Assembly: GCF_015206895.1 (NCBI RefSeq)
Contig: NZ_JADEXU010000065.1
Span: 1-41,827 of the forward strand
DNA length: 41,827 nucleotides
Source: Nostoc sp. LEGE 12450
GTDB taxonomy: Bacteria > Cyanobacteriota > Cyanobacteriia > Cyanobacteriales > Nostocaceae
Reading direction: 5' to 3'
In this document: one piece after another, positions 1 through 9,277 of the stretch
Layout: each line of letters begins with the position of its first letter
Position numbering within the stretch: the first letter of the stretch is position 1
Made by a program: the position numbers and the translations under genes
The notes under the pieces: model-generated
What the model was told of the DNA's origin: nothing
What the model saw: the letters and a program-made list of their open reading frames with translations, nothing else
The model's database searches: none

Positions 1-234
1 GTGTATACACCGCGTAGCTTTTTAGGAGAGAGGTCAAACTCTATTGCTTCCATTCAAGAACCGCTATAGGAATCAAGAGAATAGAGAATTCAGATCCATT
101 ACTGATAATGTAGCGCTAGCGAGTCTGTGAGGGATTTTACACATAATTAATTCTGTTAGCGGATAGCTAGGGTTTAGCCCATTCTGACTCCTGAATCCTG
201 AATTATTTCTATTAAAAATAAATTTAATTTATAA

Positions 235-618
235 CTATATCAAACCTAAACTAATAACTTTTTGTAGGGCTTTTTCAAAAGTTATGCCCTGTTTGATAGC
301 GATATACAACAATACTATTGCGGCGGAACGAATTGAATTATCACAATGTATCAGAGTCGGTTTGGGTAATTCAACGATCGCTTGATATATCTGGAGCATA
401 CTTTGATGATTAATGTCTTCAGTTTTGGTTGGGAAGTTAACGTAGTATAATCCCAAAAACTCAGTCTTCTCATGTTCGTCAGCCAACAAGCCTGTTTCAT
501 CGGGTAAACGTAAGTTCAGTACAGACTTATAACCCTCATCAGCTATTTGTTTTAGCTGGTCTGGTGTAACTTGTCCGGCGATCGCTAACTGATCGTTAAT
601 CTTCCTAACAATATTCAT
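235..618 (-). CDS. Small dual-specificity/DUF442-type phosphatase-like protein
   Basis: Protein of 127 residues. It resembles the small tyrosine/dual-specificity phosphatase fold of the DUF442 (beta-lactamase-hydrolase-like phosphatase) family. The active-site loop is visible as IHCDNSIRSAA, with Cys92 and Arg97 in CX4R spacing, as that family has. An upstream Asp-containing stretch (LRLPDETG, residues 37-44) matches the usual 'NLR..E/D' segment. There is no signal peptide or membrane segment, so it is probably cytoplasmic. It lies 126 bp downstream of the hybrid kinase gene on the same strand and could be co-transcribed. The substrate cannot be read from the sequence. Family call is fairly sure; a signalling link to the kinase is inference. 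Confidence 0.7.
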   Translation of the reverse strand: MNIVRKINDQLAIAGQVTPDQLKQIADEGYKSVLNLRLPDETGLLADEHEKTEFLGLYYVNFPTKTEDINHQSMLQIYQAIVELPKPTLIHCDNSIRSAAIVLLYIAIKQGITFEKALQKVISLGLI

Positions 619-744
619 TAGCTACATTTATCCCATTTTGTCAATGTTGGCCACCCTCTAAATTTAAGAAAACAATTTGAGGAACTTGTGAGGGATTGGA
701 CATTGGGGATTAATTCTTAGCAATACATAAGACTTACTCCTAGC

Positions 745-3700
745 TCATAACTCCGCACTGCCTCTAAATAAATTGTGTAAACTTTTCAATAATTCTCTGG
801 CCGTATAGGGTTTTGATAAAACTGCTTTCACATAAGCATCAGAAGCTTGAGCAAGGACTTCCATCGAGTTCAGTCCGCTACAGGCAATAATTTTAACCTG
901 GTTGTTCATTTTTTGCAGGGTGCGAATAGCGGTGATTCCGTCCATCTCCGGCATCATTATATCCATCAATACGGCATTGATTTGATGTTTGTATTGGGCA
1001 TACAGTGCGATCGCTTCTATGCCATTACTGGCAGCTAGTATCCTATAGTTATAGTTTTCTAAAATGATTGCAGCAATCTCCCGAATTTGTGCTTCATCAT
1101 CTACAATTAAAATCAATTCTCCCTCTCCTGGAACGACATCCAGATCCTCTATCTTGAACGCTTGAGTTGCTTCCACTGCTGGTAAAAACAGGTCAAATTT
1201 ACTGCCTTTACCAACATTGGTAGACACTTTGATAAAACCAGCATGGCTTTTAATGATGCCTAGCACTGTTGAAAGTCCGAGTCCTGTACCTGTGTTGACT
1301 CCTTTTGTAGTGAAAAATGGCTCAAAAATTCTATCTAATATTTCTGGCGGTATCCCAACTCCGTTATCGGCAACGGTAATCATAATGTAATACCCAACTT
1401 GGGCATCGAGATTCATTCTGGTATAAGCTTCATCAATAAACTTATTTTCTACAGAAATTGTGATCTTGCCACCATCTGGTAAAGCATCGCGGGCATTTAC
1501 TACCAGATTCATCAACACTTGATGCAGCTGTGTGGTGTCCCCAGTGATAGCCCAAGTGTCTTCTGGGATAATCGTGGACAATTCAATAGATTTGGGAAAT
1601 GTTTCTTTAACGATTTGGATAATTTCTGCAATCAGATACTTAACTTGGATAATTATCCGCTCTCCTTTAAATCCTCGCGCAAATGACAAGACTTGCTTCA
1701 CTAAAGCTGCTCCACGTTGGGCGTTGCTTTCTACAAGTGCTAGCAGTTGCCCAGAACGCTCTTCGTCTTGGAAAAATTTTCCTTGGATCAATTGGGCTGC
1801 TGCTAAAATTGGTGTCAATATATTGTTTAAATCGTGGGCAATACCACCTGCAAGGATACCAATACTCTCCAATCGTTGAGCGCGAAAGAACTGTTCTTCA
1901 AGTTGTTTCTTTTCGGTGATGTCAGTGTCAACACTCAGGATAGCTTTAGGTTTTCCTTCAGGATCGCGCATTAATGTCCATCGGCTTTCCACAACAATTT
2001 CTTTACCGGATTTTGTCACTTTAGATAACTCACCTTGCCACGAGCCACTCTCAATTACACTTTTTAGCGGTACTTCTAGTTGGTGCTGGGTTCCTGCTGG
2101 GTACAAAATTTCCCGGAGGTCTTTTCCTATAACCTCTGTAGAGAGCCAACCGAACATCCGCTCTGCACCTTTATTCCAAACTAATATTTGAGATTGTAAA
2201 TCTCTAACTAATATGGCATCAGTGGCGATATCAAGTAGAGCGGCTTGTTCGGAAATTTTTTGTTCGGCCAGCTTGCGCTCAGTGACATCCCTATTTGTGC
2301 CGATTAACCGAATCGGTTGACCGATTTCATTATAGTAAGCCTGACCTTTGCAGTTTAACCAGTGTAGGCTGCCGTCTGGCCAGATAGTCCGAAACTCTAC
2401 AGATCCCTGTCCTTCCTCAATTATCTGAGCTATATTCGCAGCTAAAAATTCCCGGTCTTCTGGATGGATTAAATTGACATAATCTTCAAAGGTTGGACAC
2501 AAGGTGTTGATCGGCAGACCATAAAGTGGCCCCATATTGGCAGACCAAATAGTAGTATTGGCGATCATATTCCGATCCCAGATACCCATTTGGGCTGCTT
2601 CGGTAGCTAAACTCAATCGCGCTTCACTTTCTCGCAATGACTCTTCGGCCAATTTACGCTCGGTGATATCTTCGGCGATGCCACCATAAAACTGAACTTC
2701 TCTTTGGTGATCATAAACAGTAAAGCTCCGATCCCAAATCCAGCGCACCGATCCATCCGGTCGCAAAATTCGGTATTCTGCTGAAGCTGGCTCACCACTA
2801 AGTTGTTGCTTTACTGCTTTGGCGATTAGCTCGCGATCGTCTGGATGAACGTTGTCTATCCAGGACTCAGGTTGCTCCAGTAGACTTTGGCAAGAGCGAC
2901 CCCAAACTTTTTCATAAGCAGGACTAACGTACAAGGTTCGGAATGAATCTGGGCTGGCAATCCAGATGACTGCGTGGGTATTTTCGGCAAAAGTGCGAAA
3001 TTTTTCCTCGCTTTGGTGTAGTGCAGCTTCGGCAAGTTGGCGTTGCTGTAACGCAGCTTGCTGTTCGGTAATATCTCTGCCTAACCCTTGGATTTCAACA
3101 AATTTTCCTTTATTATCATGAATTGCGATCGCATTCCATTGAAACCAACGAATACCTTTAACTGTAAATATCAGTCGCTCAGAATTAGTCAAGGGTTCCG
3201 ATGAAGATCCTAAACCTGGGATCTTTTCCATCATTTGAGGCAAGTCATCTGGGTGAAAAAATTGCCAAAATGACTGACCATGATACTCATCTTGTTTCCA
3301 GCCGAAGGTTTGACAGGCAGCCATGTTAGCGAAGGTAATCTGCCCCTGCAAATCAATGCGGATAATTACGTCAATTTGACTTTCTACTAGTTGGCGATAG
3401 AGGTTTTCGCTTTGCTGCAATGCAAATTTTGCGCGTTGGCGATCGCTAATTTCTTGTTGCAACAAAACGTTGGACATGGCAAGTTCTGCTGTCCGTTCCG
3501 CTACTCGTTGTTCTAATTCATCGTAAGCTTGGCGCAGTGCTTCCTTTGTCTGTTGACGTTCGCTAATATCGCAAAGTAACCAGCGCCAGCCAACAAGATC
3601 CCCTTCTGAATCGTACATGGCAGCAACTCTAACGCTAGCCGGAAAAGCTTTACCTCCGCGTGGTTTTAGGTAAATTTCCCACTCCTGTAACTGCTGCGAA

Positions 3701-4635
3701 TTATTTAGTCGGGCGTTAAAAGCCTGACGGTCTTGATGAGCAATAAATAAAATTAATGGTTTGTTTCGCAAATACTTTTGCCGGACAGCCAGCATGGTTG
3801 CTGCCGCTCGATTAGCCTCTAGGATAATCCCTGCTACATCAGTTACCAAATAACCATCTGGAGCAAATTCAAACAAATCCTGGTAACGTTGGCGCTCCAA
3901 TTCTACTAGCTCACGGGCAATAGACAACTCTTCGTTTTGTTCGCGCAGTTCTTCTTCCACTACTTGGAGTTCTTCGAGGGCTAGCTGAAGTTCCTGATTA
4001 ACTTGCATGATTTCAGCCGATTGTGCCTCAACCCATAGTTTTAAGTGATTTTGAGTTTGGCTGCGGACTTGCTCTATCTCAATTGGCTGATTAACCCGCC
4101 TGAATTCATCTGTGGGTTTTTGTAAAAATTCTTTCAAGCCTTCAACGACCCCAACCATTTTTACCAAGTCAAATGCTTGTAGCAGGCTAGTCTCGGTAAT
4201 GATTCCTAGTAATTGTCCGCGATCGTTCAAAACCGGCAAATAGTCAGTCTGATGCTGACGCAATAATGATAAGGCAATGAAAATATCATTAGAATCTGAT
4301 TGTCTAAGGGTAACTACTGGCTGTGTAATCACTTCAGCCATTGTCAGCGTCGATAAGTCTACTTCAGAAGCTATAAGTTTGATTACATCTTTTTCTGTAA
4401 AAATACCTAATAATCTTCCTGCCTCCAAAACGAAGATGCAACTAGTTAGTGGTTGAGTTCTAAAGTCTAAATCTAATGATGAATTTAGACTAATAGGTGC
4501 ATAATTGCTAGCTATTTCTTGACTCATTAAGGCAATAGCTTCGACTACAAAACTATCAATGCTAATCGTTAAGGGAGAACGATTAATAACATTATTTAAG
4601 CTAGGTATGTTAATCAGATGATCGTTGAATCGCAT
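745..4635 (-). CDS. Hybrid histidine kinase with CBS pair, five PAS domains and receiver
   Basis: Protein of 1296 residues. Domains in order: tandem CBS pair (about 15-160); long coiled coil (about 205-250); PAS1 (about 250-360); coiled coil (365-410); PAS2 (410-525); PAS3 (540-660); PAS4 (670-787); PAS5 (795-908); HisKA with H-box AHDLNN, His934; HATPase with N-box Asn1047, G1 box DNGVGIP (1090-1096) and GTGLGLS (1116-1122); C-terminal receiver with Asp1179/Asp1180, phospho-acceptor Asp1225 (LMDIMMPEMDG) and Lys1275. PAC-type ends (DITER, DVTER) mark each PAS boundary. No transmembrane segment is visible, so it is probably a soluble sensor. CBS domains often bind adenine nucleotides, which suggests input from energy status; the PAS ligands are unknown. 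All key catalytic residues are present. No clear ribosome binding site precedes the ATG. Confidence 0.92.
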   Translation of the reverse strand: MRFNDHLINIPSLNNVINRSPLTISIDSFVVEAIALMSQEIASNYAPISLNSSLDLDFRTQPLTSCIFVLEAGRLLGIFTEKDVIKLIASEVDLSTLTMAEVITQPVVTLRQSDSNDIFIALSLLRQHQTDYLPVLNDRGQLLGIITETSLLQAFDLVKMVGVVEGLKEFLQKPTDEFRRVNQPIEIEQVRSQTQNHLKLWVEAQSAEIMQVNQELQLALEELQVVEEELREQNEELSIARELVELERQRYQDLFEFAPDGYLVTDVAGIILEANRAAATMLAVRQKYLRNKPLILFIAHQDRQAFNARLNNSQQLQEWEIYLKPRGGKAFPASVRVAAMYDSEGDLVGWRWLLCDISERQQTKEALRQAYDELEQRVAERTAELAMSNVLLQQEISDRQRAKFALQQSENLYRQLVESQIDVIIRIDLQGQITFANMAACQTFGWKQDEYHGQSFWQFFHPDDLPQMMEKIPGLGSSSEPLTNSERLIFTVKGIRWFQWNAIAIHDNKGKFVEIQGLGRDITEQQAALQQRQLAEAALHQSEEKFRTFAENTHAVIWIASPDSFRTLYVSPAYEKVWGRSCQSLLEQPESWIDNVHPDDRELIAKAVKQQLSGEPASAEYRILRPDGSVRWIWDRSFTVYDHQREVQFYGGIAEDITERKLAEESLRESEARLSLATEAAQMGIWDRNMIANTTIWSANMGPLYGLPINTLCPTFEDYVNLIHPEDREFLAANIAQIIEEGQGSVEFRTIWPDGSLHWLNCKGQAYYNEIGQPIRLIGTNRDVTERKLAEQKISEQAALLDIATDAILVRDLQSQILVWNKGAERMFGWLSTEVIGKDLREILYPAGTQHQLEVPLKSVIESGSWQGELSKVTKSGKEIVVESRWTLMRDPEGKPKAILSVDTDITEKKQLEEQFFRAQRLESIGILAGGIAHDLNNILTPILAAAQLIQGKFFQDEERSGQLLALVESNAQRGAALVKQVLSFARGFKGERIIIQVKYLIAEIIQIVKETFPKSIELSTIIPEDTWAITGDTTQLHQVLMNLVVNARDALPDGGKITISVENKFIDEAYTRMNLDAQVGYYIMITVADNGVGIPPEILDRIFEPFFTTKGVNTGTGLGLSTVLGIIKSHAGFIKVSTNVGKGSKFDLFLPAVEATQAFKIEDLDVVPGEGELILIVDDEAQIREIAAIILENYNYRILAASNGIEAIALYAQYKHQINAVLMDIMMPEMDGITAIRTLQKMNNQVKIIACSGLNSMEVLAQASDAYVKAVLSKPYTARELLKSLHNLFRGSAEL

Positions 4636-5341
4636 AGTTAATTCGTCAATTCTTATGATCTTTTTGATATCAGTACGAAATAATAGAAGCTAGAGTAAGT
4701 AAATTGTTGAAAATCAAGAATTATTCTGCTGCAATTGCTAATCAACCAATTATTTGCCCTGTAAACCTTACAAGACCTAACACAGGCGACACGATGCACA
4801 AGTTAGTAACTAAACCAGGAAGTAGATAGAATTTTAGAATTGCTAAACTCATTCTATTGTCAAATTAGAGATAGATGATCTGCTATCTCAAGAGATTACC
4901 CTAATTGATGGTCTTGGTAGTCTTATGAGTATGAAATCTTTGAAATTAATTGAAGAGTGTAAAAATTAAAACCCTGCTCCCGAACGTTTGTACTTTTGGC
5001 TTTTATTGATCAGGCTCCAGCCACACTTTCAAGAGACAGAAGCCATAAAGGAAAAGGGTTTGACATTTTTATTCAATCATAGGGGTGGCACATCACCAGT
5101 AAGGCTGCTCTTAAGCCCCATATTTATAGATAATTAGAGAATTTTCTCAATAACCTAAAGTTATTACCTAAAAAGTATGTATAAATATTGCATGAATATT
5201 AAGTATCTTAAATTTCTTCACAAGTTCCTCATTTTTTTAAACTATATTCAAAATATAAACAAGTTGTTTTAAATATCTACGTGTTTGTCAACTGACTACT
5301 CTGATTTGCAATAACACTTTTATTAACAGGTTTGAGAAAAT
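4636..5341. other. Long intergenic gap between divergent genes
   Basis: About 700 bp of AT-rich DNA between the start of the hybrid kinase (minus strand) and the start of the small CPCC protein (plus strand). It must hold both promoters. I see no tRNA, known RNA motif or convincing gene. One short open frame at about 4846-4968 has no usable start codon and looks like chance. Confidence 0.4.
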
Positions 5342-5593
5342 ATGAATTACTGTCCTTGCTGTTCAAGCTTACTTTTAGAACATATACGCGGTGCAGAGAG
5401 TTACTGGTTTTGTCGCCACTGCTGGCAAGAAATGCCAGTTTATAACCTGAACGAATCCAGTTTATTCACCGAAGCTGTCATGGGGAAAATACCTAGAAAG
5501 CCCTACAAAGAAAAACGTAGAAATAATACTGTTTACGTAACCCAATGGCAACCTATCAAAGAATGGATAGGGCTACAAGATTTGTCTGCCTAA
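5342..5593 (+). CDS. Small conserved cyanobacterial zinc-ribbon-like protein
   Basis: Protein of 83 residues. It starts with MNYCPCCSS and has a second Cys pair in WFCRHCW (about residues 24-28), so two CxxC-type knuckles could bind one zinc ion. The C-terminal half is basic (PRKPYKEKRRNN) and then aromatic (TQWQPIKEWIGL). This looks like a recurring small protein family of heterocystous cyanobacteria, but I do not know its function. Nucleic-acid binding is possible from the knuckle plus basic tail and remains a guess. An 11-bp inverted repeat follows the stop codon. Confidence 0.65.
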   Translation: MNYCPCCSSLLLEHIRGAESYWFCRHCWQEMPVYNLNESSLFTEAVMGKIPRKPYKEKRRNNTVYVTQWQPIKEWIGLQDLSA

Positions 5594-5600
5594 TCTCAAA

Positions 5601-5647
5601 TTACTGGAATTGCTTTAGTATGATTGATGTGTCAGTAATTCCAGTAA
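5601..5647. repeat. 11-bp inverted repeat downstream of the CPCC protein
   Basis: TTACTGGAATT at 5601-5611 is perfectly repeated in inverse as AATTCCAGTAA at 5637-5647, with a 25-nt spacer. It begins 8 bp after the stop codon of the small zinc-ribbon-like protein. There is no T-run, so it is not a standard intrinsic terminator; it could stabilise the 3' end or bind a protein. Confidence 0.5.
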
Positions 5648-5905
5648 GTAATTGTCATAGAATGTAAGAATATAGTTAAACTATGAGGTATTAACTGACA
5701 CCGCTAGAAATATCAAGTCTAAAAAAGCTTGATTTTCGATTGTTCTCTCATTTATCGCCTCTACATAGAAATGGCTAATAGATACCTTGCCTCTAGTCAG
5801 CCATTAACAATTCGTAATTCGTAATGACGTTAGCACTGGTTCTCTGGTATTCTCCAGCGTCTAACCCATTCATTAAGATTTATTATTGACTTCAATAATC
5901 TCTTG

Positions 5906-5939
5906 TTTAAAACCCCCGACTGAATTCGAGGGTTTTAAA
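5906..5939. terminator. Hairpin, likely bidirectional terminator
   Basis: Left arm TTTAAAACCCCCGA (5906-5919) pairs with right arm TCGAGGGTTTTAAA (5926-5939) with one mismatch, around a 6-nt loop. The T-rich part lies inside the outer arms, so it reads as G-rich stem plus U-tract in both directions. It sits between two convergent genes, where a shared terminator is expected. Confidence 0.55.
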
Positions 5940-5999
5940 TGCTGAAAAATGAATTTTTAATTTTGATTTTATTGGGATACTGCTAATGGGGCACTGCTT

Positions 6000-6233
6000 C
6001 TAGATGCAGCCTGTATCATCTTCCCAAGATTCATGATTGAGTAGGTCGATAATTCTATCTCTGAGTAGAAATTCGTTTTTTTCTAACTCAAGTTCAAAAT
6101 TAACCCAGTCACGATGAGGAATATATTTACATAGTGTATAAATCGGCTGCTGACGGTTAACAAGTCTCTTTTTAACAAGTTGAAGTGCTTCTTCCTTGAT
6201 AACTTCGATGTCGTATTTAACCGTAGTGTTCAT
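6000..6233 (-). CDS. Small hypothetical protein
   Basis: Protein of 77 residues if it starts at MNTTVKYD. This start is preferred over one 21 bp upstream because AAGGA lies 7 nt before it. The protein is highly charged and helical (IEVIKEEALQLVKKRL), has no membrane segment, and ends in an acidic WEDDTGCI. Similar short proteins occur in cyanobacteria as far as I recall, but I do not recognise a function. It is transcribed towards the hairpin at 5906-5939. Confidence 0.55.
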   Translation of the reverse strand: MNTTVKYDIEVIKEEALQLVKKRLVNRQQPIYTLCKYIPHRDWVNFELELEKNEFLLRDRIIDLLNHESWEDDTGCI

Positions 6234-6533
6234 AGGTTGTTCCTTTATTTTCAATCAAGGAATTCAGAATCAAAACAATAGTTTCTTTGACTCTATCTTA
6301 AACTTATCAAATAAATTGGCGAAAATTGTGAAGAATCAAGACATTAACTCTTGCTGGAAGTTAGATATCTCAGTAAGATACTCTTTGAGTTTCCCAGTAT
6401 ACTCTCTCAAGAGAGATGTTTGCAGAGCAGAAACGCTGACAGAAGAGGCTGTAAATAGCAGATGTAGATACTCTCTGGGCGACTTGCCAAAAGGTAGGTT
6501 AGGGTAAATAACATTCTCTACAAAACTTATACT

Positions 6534-7766
6534 ATGCTTTTGAATCTTGATAAAGTTCGTCAATATTTTCCTGCACTAGCTGGTGAATGGACTTTTTTTG
6601 ATAATGCTGGCGGTTCACAAACTCTAAAGAAAGTAGTAGATAGAATTAGCGAATTTCTCCTGAGTTCTGATGTCCAGTTGGGAGCTTCTTATGCGGTTTC
6701 TCAACTTGCGGGAGAAAGATTAGCTTTAGCGACTAGGGGAATGGCTACTTTGATTAATGCCAACTCTTCTAAAGAAGTAGTGATGGGCCCATCTACGACA
6801 ATGATGTTGAAAGTTCTCTCAATTTGTCTGGGTCAAACCTTTACATCTGGTGATGAGATTATTGTTACTAATTGTGACCATGAAGCCAATATTGGTGCTT
6901 GGGTGGCTTTGGAAAAACAAGGAATTAAGGTTAAAGTGTGGCAAATTCGCCCAGATACCTTAGAACTTGATCTAGCAGATTTAGAACAATTGATGAATCA
7001 GCGCACCAAATTAGTAACCTTGACTCATGCTTCTAATGTTCTGGGAACGATTAACCCGATCAAAGAAATTTCTACATTTGTACACGATCGCAACGCGATG
7101 ATTTGTGTAGATGGTGTAGCTTATGCACCCCACAGATTAATTGATGTGCAAGATTTAGATGTTGATTTCTATGCTTTGAGTTGTTATAAAGTCTACGGGC
7201 CACACCATGCCTTACTTTATGGCAAAGAAGAACATTTATTAAGATTGCCCGGGCTTAATCATTATTTTATTCAACAGACAGATATACCTTATAAATTTCA
7301 GTTAGGGAATGTCAATTTTGAATTAAGTTATGGAATGTTAGGCTTATGTGATTATTTAAGTGAATTAGCACAACTGCACTACGGCGATAAAACTGCACCT
7401 GATTTGAGAAGTCAGATGGTGCAAGCATTTGATTTAATTAGCATACATGAAGAAGAACTTAGCGATCGCCTCTTAAGCTATCTCAACAGCAAGCCGAATG
7501 TGCGAGTAATTGGTCAGCCAAAGGCTGACCGAGAATTCCGTGTACCGACTATATCTTTTGTAGTAGATGGAATGAATAGCTCAACCATTCCCGCAAAAAT
7601 TGACCAACATTACATTGGGATTCGCTACGGAGACTTTTACGCTAAACGGCTCATCGAATATCTGGGGTTAGCCTCACAAGGTGGAATAGTCCGGGTGAGT
7701 ATGGTACATTACAACACCCTTGAGGAAGTTAACAGCCTGATTGAGGCTTTTGAGCAATTATTTTAA
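6534..7766 (+). CDS. Class V aminotransferase / cysteine desulfurase-like protein (VC1184-type)
   Basis: PLP enzyme of 410 residues with the fold-type I pattern of the NifS/SufS superfamily. Visible are FFDNAGGSQ (21-29), the His116 that would stack on PLP (NCDHEAN), the PLP-pyridine Asp193 (CVDGVAYAPH), and the Schiff-base Lys219 in SCYKVYGPHH. The C-terminal domain, where true desulfurases carry the catalytic Cys, has GIRYGDFYAKRL (362-373) and no Cys at all. This fits the cysteine-desulfurase-like VC1184 subfamily rather than SufS or IscS. Substrate and reaction are therefore unknown. No suf or isc genes lie nearby; it appears to be a single-gene unit. Confidence 0.8.
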   Translation: MLLNLDKVRQYFPALAGEWTFFDNAGGSQTLKKVVDRISEFLLSSDVQLGASYAVSQLAGERLALATRGMATLINANSSKEVVMGPSTTMMLKVLSICLGQTFTSGDEIIVTNCDHEANIGAWVALEKQGIKVKVWQIRPDTLELDLADLEQLMNQRTKLVTLTHASNVLGTINPIKEISTFVHDRNAMICVDGVAYAPHRLIDVQDLDVDFYALSCYKVYGPHHALLYGKEEHLLRLPGLNHYFIQQTDIPYKFQLGNVNFELSYGMLGLCDYLSELAQLHYGDKTAPDLRSQMVQAFDLISIHEEELSDRLLSYLNSKPNVRVIGQPKADREFRVPTISFVVDGMNSSTIPAKIDQHYIGIRYGDFYAKRLIEYLGLASQGGIVRVSMVHYNTLEEVNSLIEAFEQLF

Positions 7767-7887
7767 GATTGAGCATTAGTTATTATCCCCATTCCCCATA
7801 CTTCGACTGCGCTCAGTACAAGTTCCCCATTCCCTATAGCACTAGTATTTGATTTCTGAAAAAACTCAGTACAACTAGGAAGCCTTC

Positions 7888-7915
7888 TTGCCTATTGCCT
7901 ATTGCCTATTGCCTA
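7888..7915. repeat. Heptanucleotide tandem repeat (TTGCCTA)x4
   Basis: Four exact copies of TTGCCTA in tandem. Short tandemly repeated heptamers are typical of intergenic DNA in Nostoc and Anabaena. The same unit recurs at 10148-10167. Confidence 0.8.
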
Positions 7916-7962
7916 CCTACGCAAATTATTTCAGAAATCAAAGCGGATTCCTATATTCCCTA

Positions 7963-9228
7963 TTACCCATTACTAAGCTGCAAAACTTGCACCTCTTCCT
8001 GTGGGTAAATTGATGTTTTACCCATTGGGAGAACAGCTAAAGCATTGGTTTGAGCCAAATTAATTAAATTTCCAGAACTGTGACTACCACCAGCTTTGTG
8101 AAATTCATAAACACCATTAATTAAATGCAATTTACCCCAAAGGTAAGTTTCCCGCTTGCCATCAGATCGCAATTCATCATGCGATCGCACTTTCAAAAAC
8201 ACTGGTTCCCAACCTTCAGTAATTCCCGAAAGTTTCTTGATTGCTAGTAGCACAAACCGCCAAAATGTCACCAACACAGCCGCAGGGTTTCCTGGTAAAC
8301 CAAAGTATAGGGCTGAATGAGGAGAGACGCGATTAATCGCGTCTGTACTGGGGAAAGTGGCGACAGTAAGGGGTTTCCCTGGTCTCATTTCCACAGATCG
8401 AATGTGGATTTCTGCTTTTAGAGACTCTATAATTTTGTCAACATAGTCATAATCTCCCACTGAGACACCACCAGAAGAGAGAACTATATCAGCGATCGCA
8501 ACTGCATGGGCAATAACTCTCTCCAGAGTAACTGGATCATCTTTCACAATCCCTAACAGTATTGGTTCTGCGCCACTCTCCTTTACCAAAGCTGCCAGCG
8601 CATACTGATTGGAATCCACAATCTGCCCTGATTGCAACGGTTGATCAACAGTCACCAACTCATCACCAGTGGAAAAAATTGCCACACGCGGACGGCGATA
8701 AACATTTAATTGCGGACATTGTGCTGCCGCCAATACAGCTATTTCTGAGGCATTTAACTTAATTCCGGCTGGTAACAGTTGTGTTCCAGCTTGGTAAAAA
8801 GATGCTTTGTGTCTGACAAATTCTTGCGGTTGTGGCGCAGCCAGGATAAATACACGGTTTTCCTCGCGGCGTGTCCTCTCTTGTATGACTATAGTATCCG
8901 CACCTGCTGGAATCACCGCACCTGTGAAAATCCGCGCAGCTTCTCCTGATTGAATCCTAGACTTAGGCTGATACCCAGCCGGAATATCTTCAACAATTTC
9001 TAAAACGGCTGGTTGTTCCGCGCTAGAGTGCTGCACATCTTCATACCGAACTGCGTAACCATCCATTGCCGAATTATCCCAATGGGGAAAATCTAGCGGA
9101 CTGGTGACAGGCATTGCCAAAATCCGGCTATCTGCTGCCAATAAATCTACAACTTCTGTATCCCGTTGACAATCCAACGGTTGTACTAAATTTAAAATAA
9201 TTGCTTGTGCATCGCTGACTGATACCAT
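7963..9228 (-). CDS. moeA: Molybdopterin molybdenumtransferase MoeA
   Basis: Protein of 421 residues that inserts molybdate into adenylylated molybdopterin in molybdenum-cofactor synthesis. Family motifs are clear: PHWDNSAMDGYAV (48-60), GAVIPAGADTIV (103-114), IFSTGDELV (184-192), SSGGVSVGDYDYVDK (251-265), RPGKPLTVA (282-290) and FGLPGNPAAV (309-318). Between the last two is an unusual loop of about 14 residues, partly encoded by a perfect DNA palindrome (residues 295-302, TDAINRVS). The molybdenum cofactor would serve nitrate reductase, whose genes are not in this window. No other moa/moe gene is adjacent. Confidence 0.95.
   Translation of the reverse strand: MVSVSDAQAIILNLVQPLDCQRDTEVVDLLAADSRILAMPVTSPLDFPHWDNSAMDGYAVRYEDVQHSSAEQPAVLEIVEDIPAGYQPKSRIQSGEAARIFTGAVIPAGADTIVIQERTRREENRVFILAAPQPQEFVRHKASFYQAGTQLLPAGIKLNASEIAVLAAAQCPQLNVYRRPRVAIFSTGDELVTVDQPLQSGQIVDSNQYALAALVKESGAEPILLGIVKDDPVTLERVIAHAVAIADIVLSSGGVSVGDYDYVDKIIESLKAEIHIRSVEMRPGKPLTVATFPSTDAINRVSPHSALYFGLPGNPAAVLVTFWRFVLLAIKKLSGITEGWEPVFLKVRSHDELRSDGKRETYLWGKLHLINGVYEFHKAGGSHSSGNLINLAQTNALAVLPMGKTSIYPQEEVQVLQLSNG
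8325..8344. repeat. Perfect 20-bp palindrome inside moeA
   Basis: AGACGCGATTAATCGCGTCT is its own reverse complement. It encodes residues 295-302 of MoeA without breaking the frame. A related, imperfect copy lies between genes at 13883-13905, so this is a dispersed palindromic repeat. Confidence 0.9.
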
Positions 9229-9277
9229 AGCGATCGCCTCCGACTTTTTACTTCATCTCTGTAAAGTAGCACTGAGT

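Larger units (their letters stand above)
5594..5999. other. Intergenic gap between convergent small genes
   Basis: Roughly 400 bp between two convergent small genes. It holds the inverted repeat at 5601-5647 and the hairpin at 5906-5939. Nothing else supportable was seen. Confidence 0.4.

Noticed and set aside
1..234. Search for a tRNA or gene at the left edge
   Set aside because: No cloverleaf, T-loop signature or supported frame; only short repeats such as GAATCCT.
4846..4968. About 40-codon frame (ends IEECKN) in the gap after the kinase start
   Set aside because: No usable start codon in frame; length expected by chance in AT-rich DNA.
6336..6563. 75-codon minus-strand frame upstream of the aminotransferase-like gene
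   Set aside because: Overlaps the start of the real gene, has low-complexity Ser/Leu content and no recognisable family; its plus-strand counterpart at 6196-6507 is equally unconvincing.
7888..7915. Possible CRISPR array
   Set aside because: The repeats are 7 bp and directly adjacent without spacers, so this is a short tandem repeat.
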